NCBI GenBank assembly: GCA_039181495.1
Contig: JBCDCP010000064.1
Location: 1 to 17,556, forward strand
Direction: 5' to 3'
DNA: 17,556 nucleotides
Source: JBCDCP01 sp039181495
GTDB taxonomy: Bacteria > Pseudomonadota > Alphaproteobacteria > Rhizobiales > Tepidamorphaceae
The translations under genes and the position numbers were made by a program. Below the pieces are notes generated by a model that saw only the letters and a program-made list of their open reading frames with translations, did no database searches and was not told where the DNA came from. The stretch's first letter is position 1; each line of letters starts with the position of its first letter. Of this stretch, positions 1 through 7,380 are shown piece by piece.

Positions 1-2
1 GC

Positions 3-41
3 CGCCCTGGGCGCCTCTTCATCATGCATCTGTCAGAGTGA
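3..41 (+). CDS. C-terminal tail of an upstream gene (partial)
   Basis: The frame entering from the left edge reads RPGRLFIMHLSE and ends at TGA (39-41). That stop overlaps the GTG start of the next gene in a GTGA arrangement, a common sign of translational coupling inside an operon. Only about a dozen residues are visible, so the family cannot be named. An alternative is that this is a chance open frame and the next ORF, which is also open to the window edge, is the real upstream continuation. Confidence 0.4.
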   Translation, partial: RPGRLFIMHLSE

Positions 42-520
42 TTAAAAACACATTTGAGGATTATGACGAACAACAGAACGTCTATCACTACGTGGCGCAG
101 CTGCGAGCACACCAACCGCGCGATTGGGATTGGGACGCAGAGCAAAAAGTTGTCTTTCATACAGGTCTCGATATCGGAGAGACGCTGGTCTTCGGCATCG
201 ACGACAATCCCATCGTGAATGGCTGGCCTTCGAACTACACAACAGAGGACAAGTATCAGTGGACACCGCCAGATGACGCTCTTCCCTTCAATAGTCTGTC
301 TCGGGAAGAACGGGCTCGCATCGAAGCTGCGCGAAAGCGCCGGGAATATATCGCTGTTGATAAACGACTGAGGCGAAGAGGGGACGCGGAGCTAATCCAA
401 GCCCTGGACATCTTGCGAAAGCGCGTCGATGAGCCTGGCCTGTGGGAGGATCTCCGAACGCTTTTCAGAGAAGCTGGCCCAATAGACGGCGACCGGGACG
501 ATGACGATGTCGGGTTCTAG
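38..520 (+). CDS. Hypothetical protein, 160 aa, unknown function
   Basis: I do not recognise this protein. The GTG start overlaps the TGA of the preceding frame by 4 nt. The frame is also open to the left edge, so it could instead be the C-terminal part of a longer protein. No signal peptide or membrane segment is seen, so it is probably cytoplasmic. Residues about 1-80 are rich in Asp, Trp and Tyr (for example HQPRDWDWDAEQ and NGWPSNYTTEDKYQW). Residues about 85-150 are strongly charged and probably helical (SREERARIEAARKRREY, then KRLRRRGDAELIQALDILRKR), and the tail is acidic (DGDRDDDD). The same-strand AIPR gene lies 348 bp downstream, so a shared role in the same accessory locus is inferred, not shown. 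Confidence 0.6.
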   Translation: MIKNTFEDYDEQQNVYHYVAQLRAHQPRDWDWDAEQKVVFHTGLDIGETLVFGIDDNPIVNGWPSNYTTEDKYQWTPPDDALPFNSLSREERARIEAARKRREYIAVDKRLRRRGDAELIQALDILRKRVDEPGLWEDLRTLFREAGPIDGDRDDDDVGF

Positions 521-522
521 AT

Positions 523-550
523 CCTACTAGTGTCCCATAGGGACAGTAGG
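523..550 (+). terminator. Hairpin just after the 160-aa ORF, terminator or operator
   Basis: Two nested arm pairs are present. TGTCCC (531-536) and GGGACA (540-545) are perfect around ATA. They are flanked by CCTAC (523-527) and GTAGG (546-550), with a 3-nt bulge (528-530) on the left. That makes an 11-bp stem starting 3 nt after the stop codon. No T-run follows directly (GGCTGAGTGG), so it is not a textbook intrinsic terminator. It could be a transcript-stabilising end or a dyad-symmetric protein site. Confidence 0.45.
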
Positions 551-868
551 GGCTGAGTGGTCTTTTGCTGACTTTTTGGCGATCGCAGCGCAAGCCGGTT
601 GGCCAGCCACAAAGACATTATCGGCCGGGGCGATATGTGAAGTACCGATGTCCAACCCGGGAAAGCTCTCGGGCACGTGCCACCTAAGACTTCAACTTCA
701 TGCGGAAACAAAGGCATTGCGTCGCCATGGTCGGCGCACTGTTGGTGATATTGCAGCGGACAGGCTTGACGCACTTGGATCGCCCGAACACTATCGCCCG
801 ACTGTCCATTTGAAGCGGCGCAGGTGTGTCGCCTTCTTGAAGATGGCAGCAACGATGGAGAAACCAAC
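551..868. other. Gene-poor gap upstream of the AIPR gene
   Basis: No gene could be supported here. Open frames exist on both strands but none is recognisable. The most coding-like is on the - strand from about 691 to 527, with no strong start, reading segments such as FPGLDIGTSHIAPADNVFVA and ending PTVPMGH before TAG. It may be a gene remnant. The stretch must also carry the promoter and leader of the AIPR gene if that gene is separately transcribed, but no convincing -35/-10 pair was found. Confidence 0.35.
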
Positions 869-2071
869 ATGGCGATCGCTGTGAGCAGCACCTGTGCGCC
901 AAAGAACGCACACCTCTCATTCCAACTCATTCGCAACACGACGAGCCCAGACGAAAAAGACGTCGGGGTAGCGTCATACATCATGAATGTCCCTTGCGCG
1001 GAAGTTCTGAAACTCGGAACGGACGATAACCTGCGCACATATATTGGTGATGTAAGCATGACTCGGCGTAACCGGGTCCATAGGGCTATTCAAAGGACGA
1101 TTGAGGCAGACCCCAAACGGTTCATCGTACGCAACGGCGGGCTTGTGGTGACTTGCTCAAAAGCCGACGTCGATGATGCGAAGAAAGTGATTTCTCTGGA
1201 GAATGCGTCGGTGATCAATGGCGCACAAACTCAAGGTGAGATCCGCCGGCACATTGAAGAGTTCACCGACCCTGAGAACCCCGGGCAGGAATCCTTCAAC
1301 GAATTCTATGTCCGCATAGAGATCGTCGTGGACCCCGACAATTTTGAAGTGATTGAAACGGCTATAGCGCGCAACACCGCGACACCAGTCAAAGACATCA
1401 CGCAAGTCGGGGGACGCGGCCATCTCGACGAACTTGAAACTAGCCTACAGAGCAAATTCCCCACTCTGAAACTGCAAAAGAGCGAAACGGATGTGGATGG
1501 TGAGGACACGCGTTTCTTGCTTCAGATTGTGCGTCTCTTGATGCCAACGGATGTTTCCGAATCCTCGTTCGCTGCAGAGAAACTCCGCGCCTATAAGAAC
1601 CCAGCGCAGTGTTTGAACGACTTCGCGGCCTGGTCGGAGCTCAAAGGGAGCGATCCGGCTGCCAAGCGCAAATACGACTTCTGCGTACAGATGATCCCGG
1701 TGGCATATGCCGAGTATCGCAAGTGGATCGCTCACTCGGCTTGGAACAGTCAGAGAATCTGGGAAGAGACTAAGAAAGGCGGTCGGGCATGCCGGCGTGA
1801 CAAGAGCGATCGCATTGTGTGGCTTGCACCTGGTATCCTGTTTCCGATCTTCGGTGCACTCTCTGAGTTCGTCGCCGAACACGCTGATGGAACGTTTGCG
1901 CTCGATGTGCCTGCTATTTTCGATGAAGCAAAGATGATCGAGCGGGCCACCAAACTGTTTCGCGGACATCAAAGCGATCCGATGGCCATGGGACGGTCCG
2001 AGAACGCCTATGACGGCCTGCGGTTCTATACCGAAACGCTAAAGGACGTAGTGGCCGGACCAACCGCGTAA
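869..2071 (+). CDS. AIPR-family protein (abortive infection/phage resistance)
   Basis: This 400-aa protein carries the AIPR signature. NLRTYIG (54-60) is followed by RFIVRNGGLVVTC (84-96), matching the family's 'NnGi.iv' stretch. Next comes ENASVINGAQTQGEI (111-125), matching 'qIVNGgQT', and then ARNTATPVKDI (167-177), where the family has an 'aNnQn.v' element. Known: AIPR proteins are found in phage-defence operons and alongside Z1/ATPase systems, but their biochemical activity is poorly settled. The start at 869 is chosen because GGAG lies at 857-860 at proper spacing. A GTG at 824 in frame lacks such a site. The protein is shorter than many AIPR members, which as I recall carry a longer N-terminal region before the signature; here the signature begins by residue 54. 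It has no membrane segment and is probably cytoplasmic. Its GC content (about 48% in sampled lines) is lower than the neighbouring core genes, suggesting transfer. Confidence 0.8.
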   Translation: MAIAVSSTCAPKNAHLSFQLIRNTTSPDEKDVGVASYIMNVPCAEVLKLGTDDNLRTYIGDVSMTRRNRVHRAIQRTIEADPKRFIVRNGGLVVTCSKADVDDAKKVISLENASVINGAQTQGEIRRHIEEFTDPENPGQESFNEFYVRIEIVVDPDNFEVIETAIARNTATPVKDITQVGGRGHLDELETSLQSKFPTLKLQKSETDVDGEDTRFLLQIVRLLMPTDVSESSFAAEKLRAYKNPAQCLNDFAAWSELKGSDPAAKRKYDFCVQMIPVAYAEYRKWIAHSAWNSQRIWEETKKGGRACRRDKSDRIVWLAPGILFPIFGALSEFVAEHADGTFALDVPAIFDEAKMIERATKLFRGHQSDPMAMGRSENAYDGLRFYTETLKDVVAGPTA

Positions 2072-2079
2072 CCTGGGCT

Positions 2080-2165
2080 TTCACAGCTGGAAAGGGTTGG
2101 ACTAGGAATCTGACCCTTTCCCTCTCGATGACCTCATCTCTGGGTTCACAGCTGGATCCAACCCA
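2080..2165. repeat. Direct repeat with two stem-loops after the AIPR gene
   Basis: TTCACAGCTGGA occurs at 2080-2091 and again at 2145-2156, each preceded by CTGGG. Two stems are interleaved. GGAAAGGGT (2089-2097) pairs with ACCCTTTCC (2113-2121), a perfect 9-bp stem with a 15-nt loop. TGGGTT (2141-2146) pairs with AACCCA (2160-2165). The first stem starts 17 nt after the AIPR stop and could act as its terminator, although no T-run follows. The repeated 12-mer may instead be a protein-binding or recombination site. Confidence 0.5.
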
Positions 2166-2207
2166 AAAGGACTGAAGTGCCCAGAAACCGACAAGATCTT
2201 TGCTTTC

Positions 2208-2228
2208 GGTACACAGAACTGGTACACA
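2208..2228. repeat. Tandem-spaced GGTACACA direct repeat
   Basis: GGTACACA occurs at 2208-2215 and at 2221-2228, a 13-nt period with GAACT between the copies. Short iterated motifs of this kind are common in the arms of integrase/recombinase attachment regions or as binding sites, but no integrase lies in the window. The function is not known. Confidence 0.35.
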
Positions 2229-2270
2229 AGAATAACGATGGCTGAGCATTAGGGAAATAATTACAACGGC

Positions 2271-2305
2271 TTAAGAAAAGCAGTGTCCAGCCCGCCCCTG
2301 GGCAC
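2271..2305 (-). terminator. Probable terminator of the cyo operon
   Basis: Read on the - strand, the stem GTGCCCAG (2305-2298) / CTGGACAC (2290-2283) has one G-U pair and a 7-nt loop. It is followed by TGCTTTTCTTAA, with the T-run at 2279-2276. It lies about 180 nt beyond the SURF1 stop codon and faces the direction of cyo transcription. From the + side no T-run is present, so it is better assigned to the cyo operon than to the AIPR gene. Confidence 0.5.
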
Positions 2306-2485
2306 CATTCTTCCAGAGATGAATCCGAATGAAGTGTTGACCATTCGCTCTGGGTGCGGGCCAGCCTCAGATTACTGTGACGGACTCGCGCGCATCCGGT
2401 TCACGTCACCAGTTGATCCTCCAGTCCGATCACAGGCTTTGGAACGGCACGAAGGCGATGTTGTTGGAGCAATGCGTGGATGCGG
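2306..2485. other. Gene-free junction between accessory region and cyo operon
   Basis: Together with 2072-2305 this makes a 414-bp stretch without a supported gene. Two overlapping + strand frames (from 2283 and 2377) are open but match nothing I recognise, and the second runs into the antisense of the SURF1 gene. It most likely holds the 3' untranslated region of the cyo transcript and the right boundary of the accessory segment. Confidence 0.35.
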
Positions 2486-3199
2486 CTAGCCCGAACGTAT
2501 CCGCTCGCGGATCACATACGCCATTCCTGCTAGAAACAGCGCGGCCATGGCATACCAAGTGATGGCATAGGATAGGTGGGAATTTCGAAAGTTAAGTTTC
2601 GTCAGCCCTCCGCGCGGCCAGTCTGCTGCGTTGCCAAGGTGATCGGCATCAATGAAGTAAGGTGCGGTGCGACTGATCGAGGCGGCAACGGTCAGCGCGT
2701 CGACATCACGCGAGTACCACCGTTCCTCAACTGGCTTATTCCTCTCCAGCCATGTTCCCTCTGGCTCTGACATCCTTACAAGGCCGGTGACCCGGGTGCG
2801 ACCCTGCGGTTGGTTCCATCTATCTTGAGACAAACCTGCTGGCACAAAGCCGCGGTTGATCCAGATGTGCTTGGTTCCTTCATTCAGCGGCGTCATGATC
2901 CAATATCCGGGACCAAGCTCGGTCACAGCTTTCACACGCCGTGTTTGGTCATGGAGAAACAGCCCCATGGTCTCGACCCGGAGATAGGCATGCCTGTCAG
3001 CACTGACGGGGCCCGAAGGTGGGGCGACCGGTGTGGCGTATGCCCGGGTTTCAACCGCGTCGATCAGATCAAGCTTCCAGGACAGCCGCTCAAGCTGCCA
3101 GTTACCCAGCCCAACCAAGGAAATGAAGATAACAGCGGCGATGGTGACTATGACCAGATCGAGCCAGAGCGGCTTTCTGGCGGTCGCCGGCTCGCTCAC
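2486..3199 (-). CDS. SURF1-family oxidase assembly factor (quinol oxidase type)
   Basis: This 237-aa protein has the SURF1 architecture. An N-terminal membrane segment (about 11-31) is followed by GNWQLERL (32-39), a large periplasmic domain containing WINRGFVP (113-120), and the C-terminal motif NSHLSYAITWYAMA (206-219) running into a second membrane segment (to about 231). Known: SURF1 proteins help place heme a into terminal oxidases at the inner membrane. Alphaproteobacteria such as Paracoccus have a separate SURF1 dedicated to a ba3-type quinol oxidase. The gene is last in the cyo operon and overlaps cyoD by 4 nt, so it very probably serves this oxidase. Confidence 0.92.
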   Translation of the reverse strand: MSEPATARKPLWLDLVIVTIAAVIFISLVGLGNWQLERLSWKLDLIDAVETRAYATPVAPPSGPVSADRHAYLRVETMGLFLHDQTRRVKAVTELGPGYWIMTPLNEGTKHIWINRGFVPAGLSQDRWNQPQGRTRVTGLVRMSEPEGTWLERNKPVEERWYSRDVDALTVAASISRTAPYFIDADHLGNAADWPRGGLTKLNFRNSHLSYAITWYAMAALFLAGMAYVIRERIRSG

Positions 3200-3597
3200 G
3201 GCAAGTTTCGAACGCGCTCAATCTGCTCATGAGCCGGCATCATGTTTTCATTGAGGTGGAACATCACCCAGATCGACCCCGCCAAAACGATGACCACCAG
3301 CATGAATGTGAAGCCCAGCGACATGGCCTGCCAGCCTTGTTCGGCTTTCAGATTGACGTGCAGAAAGTAGTAGACATGCACCATGATCTGGGCTGCGCCC
3401 AGCGAGAAGATCACGGTCAGTGCGATATAGACATTGTCGGTGGGCTGCCCCAACACCATCCAGAACGGAATGATCGTCAGAACGACCGACAGGGCAAAAC
3501 CGGTCAGATAGGCTCTGTAGGTTGCATGACCCGCGTGGTCGCCGCCATGGGCCGGATCCGGGCTGCCGACCGGTGCGCTCTCAGCTTCATTGCTCAC
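3196..3597 (-). CDS. cyoD: Cytochrome bo-type ubiquinol oxidase subunit IV
   Basis: This small membrane subunit of the terminal quinol oxidase is thought to assist assembly and CuB binding. It has 133 aa with a His-rich N-terminus (HGGDHAGHA) and three membrane segments (about 27-51, 56-81 and 91-116). The typical subunit IV stretch AAQIMVHVYYFLHV lies in the second segment. Length is slightly above the usual 110-130 aa. It overlaps cyoC and the SURF1 gene by 4 nt each, implying coupled translation. Confidence 0.93.
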   Translation of the reverse strand: MSNEAESAPVGSPDPAHGGDHAGHATYRAYLTGFALSVVLTIIPFWMVLGQPTDNVYIALTVIFSLGAAQIMVHVYYFLHVNLKAEQGWQAMSLGFTFMLVVIVLAGSIWVMFHLNENMMPAHEQIERVRNLP

Positions 3598-4217
3598 AGC
3601 AATACCCCTGCCAGATAGACAAGCGAAAACACGCCGATCCAGATCAGATCAAGGAAATGCCAAAACAGGCTCAGACACATAACGCGCCGCCTGTTTTCCG
3701 GAATCAGGCCGTGCAGCCGAATCTGCACAAGCAGCACGACCAGCCAGATGCAGCCAGCAGTCACATGGAGACCATGCGTTCCTACAAGGGTCCAGAAGGC
3801 TGACAGGAAGCCGCTCGCCATCGGCGTTGCGCCAAGATGCCATAAATGACTGAATTCCTTGATTTCCAGACCCAGGAAGGCCAGTCCGAACAGACCAGTC
3901 ACGACAAGCCATAAGACCGTGCCCCGGGTACTCCCAGCCTCCATCTGAATGACCGCAAAGCCGTAGGTGATCGAAGAAAACAACAGAGCGAACGTCGCGA
4001 CGAGGATCAGTTCGATCTCGAACAGATCTTTGGGTGCAGGGCCTGCGGCGTAGTTTTGTCCGATCACCGCATAGACCGCGAAAAGCACAGCGAAGATCAG
4101 GCAGTCGCTCATCAGATAGAGCCAGAAACCAAGCATTGTCCCGGTTTCGTGGTCGTGATCCTCCCCGTGGTGGGGATCTTCTTGCTCGTAAAAAACCAGG
4201 GTTGGATTTCCGTGCAT
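3594..4217 (-). CDS. cyoC: Cytochrome bo-type ubiquinol oxidase subunit III
   Basis: This 207-aa subunit III of the inner-membrane quinol oxidase has about five membrane segments, as expected for the CyoC type. Visible motifs include GFWLYLMSDCLIFAVLF (30-46), EIKEFSHLW, GTHGLHVTAG and the family ending LFWHFLDLIWIGVF. The N-terminus is acidic and His-rich (HHGEDHDHE). A GGGGGAG ribosome site lies on the - strand at 4234-4228, inside the 19-bp gap after cyoB, and supports this start. It overlaps cyoD by 4 nt. Confidence 0.94.
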   Translation of the reverse strand: MHGNPTLVFYEQEDPHHGEDHDHETGTMLGFWLYLMSDCLIFAVLFAVYAVIGQNYAAGPAPKDLFEIELILVATFALLFSSITYGFAVIQMEAGSTRGTVLWLVVTGLFGLAFLGLEIKEFSHLWHLGATPMASGFLSAFWTLVGTHGLHVTAGCIWLVVLLVQIRLHGLIPENRRRVMCLSLFWHFLDLIWIGVFSLVYLAGVLL

Positions 4218-4236
4218 GGTCGGTCAGCTCCCCCGT

Positions 4237-6276
4237 CTATTCCGCGGGCTCAGCGGCCATCGGCCCTCTGGCCGACCCGAGCCGGGCAAGCTCGGTTTGG
4301 CGGACCTGTTCAACGGGGATGTAATAGTCGCGGTTGTAGTTGAAGGTGTGCCCGATCGAATACAGGATCGAGGCTAGGAAACTGGATGCCGCAAGCCACC
4401 AGATGTTCCAGACCATCGCAAAGCCGAACACTGTCAGGATGCCGGCAATAATGACGCCGCTGGAGGTGTAACGCGGCATGTGAATTGGCGCGAAACCATC
4501 TTGTGGTGGCTTGTAGCCATTGGCCTTCATGTGATGCCAGGCATCCAGTTCGTAGACACGCGGCGTGAACGCGAAATTGTAGGCCGGCGGCGGCGACGAG
4601 GTCGACCATTCCAGAGTACGCGCGTTCCAGATGTCGCCCGTGGTGTCGCGCAGCTTTTCCCGGTTGATGATCGAGACTGCAATCTGGATCAGGAAGGCGA
4701 CAATGCCGACCGCGACGAACAGCGCACCAATCAGCGCGACGATGAAATAGATGGAATAGGCCGTGTCCTCGAACTGGCTGAGACGCCGCGTCACGCCCAT
4801 CAACCCAAGGACATAAAGCGGCATGAAGGCCAACCAGAACCCGATCACCCAGCCCCAGAAAGCAACCTTGCCCCAGAATGGTTCAAGGCGGAATCCGAAC
4901 GCTTTTGGCCACCAATAAACGAAGCCGGCAAAAATCCCGAACACCACGCCGCCGATGATGGCATTGTGGAAATGGGCGACCAGAAATAACGAGTTGTGCA
5001 GGACGTAATCGGCAGGGGGCACCGCGAGTAGAACACCGGTCATACCGCCGACGGCAAATGTCAGCATGAATGCGACCGTCCACATCATCGGCTCTTCATA
5101 TCGAATACGGCCCTTGTACATGGTGAAGAGCCAATTGAAGATCTTGGCGCCTGTCGGGATCGAGATGATCATCGTCGTGATGCCGAAGAACGAGTTGACG
5201 TTGGCGCCGGCACCCATGGTGAAGAAGTGATGCAGCCAAACGATGTAGGACAGGATCATGATCACGCAGGTGGCGTAGACCATGGATGTGTAGCCAAACA
5301 GTCGCTTGCCGGTGAAGGTGGGTACGACCTCTGAGTAGATCCCGAAGATGGGCAGGATCAGGATGTAAACCTCGGGGTGCCCCCAGATCCAAATGAGGTT
5401 CACATACATCATCGGATTGCCGCCCAATTCCGCATTGAAGAACTGGGTGCCGAGGTATCGATCAGCCGTCAGCAGCGCGTAGGTCGCGCTCAGCACGGGG
5501 AAGGTGGCAACGATCAGGACGTTGCTGCATAAAGCTGTCCAGCAGAACACGGGCAGCCGCATCCAAGTCATGCCCGGCGCGCGCATTTTGACAAGCGTGA
5601 CGATCAGGTTGATGCCTGACAGCGTGGTCCCAATCCCTGCGATGTTGAGCGACCACAGATAATAGTCGACCCCGACCCCGGGACTGTACTGGCCGTTTGA
5701 AAGTGGTGGGTAGGCAAGCCAGCCGGTGGCCGCGAACTCGCCAACGAAAAGCGAGATCATCACCAGCACCGCACCCGATGTGGTCAGCCAGAAGCTGAGA
5801 TTGTTGAGAAAGGGAAAGGCCACGTCGCGCGCGCCGATTTGCAGCGGCATTACATAATTCATGAAGCCGGTAACGAACGGCATCGCCACGAAGAAGATCA
5901 TAATCGTGCCGTGGGCGGTGAAGATCTGATCGTAGTGGTGCGGGTCGAGGTAGCCTTCGCCACCGGATGCCGCCATGGCCTGGTGCAGGCGCATCAGGAC
6001 CGCGTCGGCAAAGCCGCGCACCAGCATCACCAGCCCAAGGATCATATACATGATCCCGATCTTCTTGTGGTCGACGGTGGTCACCCACTCGCGCCAGAGA
6101 TAGCCCCAAAGCCGGAAATAGGTGACGGCCCCGAAAATGCCGAGCCCGAGTATGACCGTGACGATAAAGGTCGTCAGGATGATCGGATCGTAGAAGGGAA
6201 AGGCGCCAAGTGTCAGTTTACCCAGAAGAGGATCGACCTCTGTGACGACGCGATATCCGTAACCTGACGTTGCCAT
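4237..6276 (-). CDS. cyoB: Cytochrome bo-type ubiquinol oxidase subunit I
   Basis: This 679-aa catalytic, proton-pumping subunit is fully conserved in its active site, with a constant +16 offset to E. coli CyoB as I recall the numbering. Low-spin heme ligands are H122 and H437, and the high-spin heme ligand is H435. CuB ligands are H300 (in HPEVY, with the cross-linked Y304), H349 and H350. The K-channel Lys is K378, the D-channel has D151 leading to E302, and H427 matches E. coli H411. The quinone-site residues R87, D91, H114 and Q117 are also present, so ubiquinol rather than cytochrome c is the expected donor. Its length is close to the E. coli protein. It starts 6 bp after the cyoA stop. 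Whether the high-spin heme is o or a cannot be read from the protein. Confidence 0.97.
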   Translation of the reverse strand: MATSGYGYRVVTEVDPLLGKLTLGAFPFYDPIILTTFIVTVILGLGIFGAVTYFRLWGYLWREWVTTVDHKKIGIMYMILGLVMLVRGFADAVLMRLHQAMAASGGEGYLDPHHYDQIFTAHGTIMIFFVAMPFVTGFMNYVMPLQIGARDVAFPFLNNLSFWLTTSGAVLVMISLFVGEFAATGWLAYPPLSNGQYSPGVGVDYYLWSLNIAGIGTTLSGINLIVTLVKMRAPGMTWMRLPVFCWTALCSNVLIVATFPVLSATYALLTADRYLGTQFFNAELGGNPMMYVNLIWIWGHPEVYILILPIFGIYSEVVPTFTGKRLFGYTSMVYATCVIMILSYIVWLHHFFTMGAGANVNSFFGITTMIISIPTGAKIFNWLFTMYKGRIRYEEPMMWTVAFMLTFAVGGMTGVLLAVPPADYVLHNSLFLVAHFHNAIIGGVVFGIFAGFVYWWPKAFGFRLEPFWGKVAFWGWVIGFWLAFMPLYVLGLMGVTRRLSQFEDTAYSIYFIVALIGALFVAVGIVAFLIQIAVSIINREKLRDTTGDIWNARTLEWSTSSPPPAYNFAFTPRVYELDAWHHMKANGYKPPQDGFAPIHMPRYTSSGVIIAGILTVFGFAMVWNIWWLAASSFLASILYSIGHTFNYNRDYYIPVEQVRQTELARLGSARGPMAAEPAE

Positions 6277-6282
6277 GTCGAT

Positions 6283-7380
6283 CTAATTCGCGGTCTGTGG
6301 CAACGAGAGGGGGGACTGGCGCTGCGGCGCGTCTGGCTCGACGGGACCCATCGCGGCAATGATCTCTTCGGCGCGGAACTCCAGCTCGGGTCGAATGATT
6401 GCCAGCATGCCGCGCGGGTCATCAGACGAACACAGGCCACGGAAGACCTCACGATTGAACAAGCCTGCGATGCCACCGCCACCGAGCGCATCTACCATCA
6501 TCATGTCGTCGCGGCAAAGGGCACTGGGGCCAGCGCACATGTTGACGATGCGGTCCCACATGTCATCGCCGACCTCGCTGAAATAGCGTGTGTCGTCGTC
6601 GATACTGGGCTGTTGCAGCCTTTGATAAGTTGCAGTGTCGAGCGTATCCGCCGAACTGCGGACCTTGTCGACCCAGGCATCGAAGCCGGTTTCGTCCAAC
6701 CCATGAAAATCGAATCTCATGTGATTGAACCCAAAACCGTTGTAGTTCGCCGAGAATCCTTCATAGACACCCGGCTCGTTAATGACGGCGTTTAGCTCGG
6801 TCTGCATGCCGGCCATTGCATAGATCTGGCCGGCCAGTGCGGGCACATAGAACGAGTTCATCACCGTGTCGGATGTGAGCTGAAACTCAATCGGCCGATC
6901 GACGATTGCAGCGGCCTCATTGACAGTCGCAATGCCCTGCTCGGGATAGATGAACACCCATTTCCAATCCATCGCCACGACTTGGACGATAAGCGGCGCG
7001 ACCGTCGGGTCTGCGGGCTGTTCGGCGGAAATCCGGCGTACAGGGTCGTAGGGATTGAGCCGGTGGGTCGCCACCCAAGTCAGTCCCGCAAGGCAAATGA
7101 TGATGGCCAGGGGTACGGACCAAACAACGATTTCAAGGCTGATCGAATGGTCCCAGTCGGGCGCGTATGTCGCTTTCTCATTCGATTCACGGTAGCGCCA
7201 GGCGAAGAACACGGTCAGCGCCATCACCGGCAGAATGATGATCAGCATCAGGATGGTCGAATAGATGATCAACTCTGCCTGCTGGAGGGCGATATCGCCC
7301 GAGGGTTTCATGACCACAAGGTTGCAGCCCGCAAGCATGCTGCAGGTGACCATAACGAGCAGTAGATGAGTCTTTTTCAT
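6283..7380 (-). CDS. cyoA: Ubiquinol oxidase subunit II, lipoprotein
   Basis: This 365-aa subunit II has a lipoprotein signal with lipobox LAGC (cysteine 19), two membrane segments (about 37-60 and 82-103) and a periplasmic cupredoxin domain (about 125-235, with MDWKWVFIYP and TVMNSFYVPALAGQIYAM). The CuA cysteines and histidine of cytochrome c oxidases are absent: the corresponding stretch reads FSANYNGFGFNHM (209-221). This fits a quinol oxidase. The C-terminal part (about 245-365) contains four cysteines (282, 289, 317 and, in the signal, 13) and is longer than the E. coli tail. It is first in the operon. The ribosome site before ATG is weak. Confidence 0.95.
   Translation of the reverse strand: MKKTHLLLVMVTCSMLAGCNLVVMKPSGDIALQQAELIIYSTILMLIIILPVMALTVFFAWRYRESNEKATYAPDWDHSISLEIVVWSVPLAIIICLAGLTWVATHRLNPYDPVRRISAEQPADPTVAPLIVQVVAMDWKWVFIYPEQGIATVNEAAAIVDRPIEFQLTSDTVMNSFYVPALAGQIYAMAGMQTELNAVINEPGVYEGFSANYNGFGFNHMRFDFHGLDETGFDAWVDKVRSSADTLDTATYQRLQQPSIDDDTRYFSEVGDDMWDRIVNMCAGPSALCRDDMMMVDALGGGGIAGLFNREVFRGLCSSDDPRGMLAIIRPELEFRAEEIIAAMGPVEPDAPQRQSPLSLPQTAN

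Noticed and set aside
576..884. 102-aa + strand ORF in the gap before the AIPR gene
   Set aside because: No recognisable family and no good ribosome site. It overlaps the start of the AIPR gene in another frame.
2072..2300. tRNA gene serving as an integration site
   Set aside because: No cloverleaf could be drawn. The GGTTCACAGCTGGATCC stretch does not fit a T-arm with a matching acceptor stem.
2283..2562. Two overlapping + strand ORFs between the AIPR and SURF1 genes
   Set aside because: No recognisable features. One runs antisense into SURF1, and the first begins inside the terminator-like hairpin.
5462..6109. Long open frame (215 aa) on the - strand within cyoB
   Set aside because: It is a frame-shifted shadow of cyoB. 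The translation is Arg/His/Asp-rich with no family pattern, while the cyoB frame has every catalytic residue.
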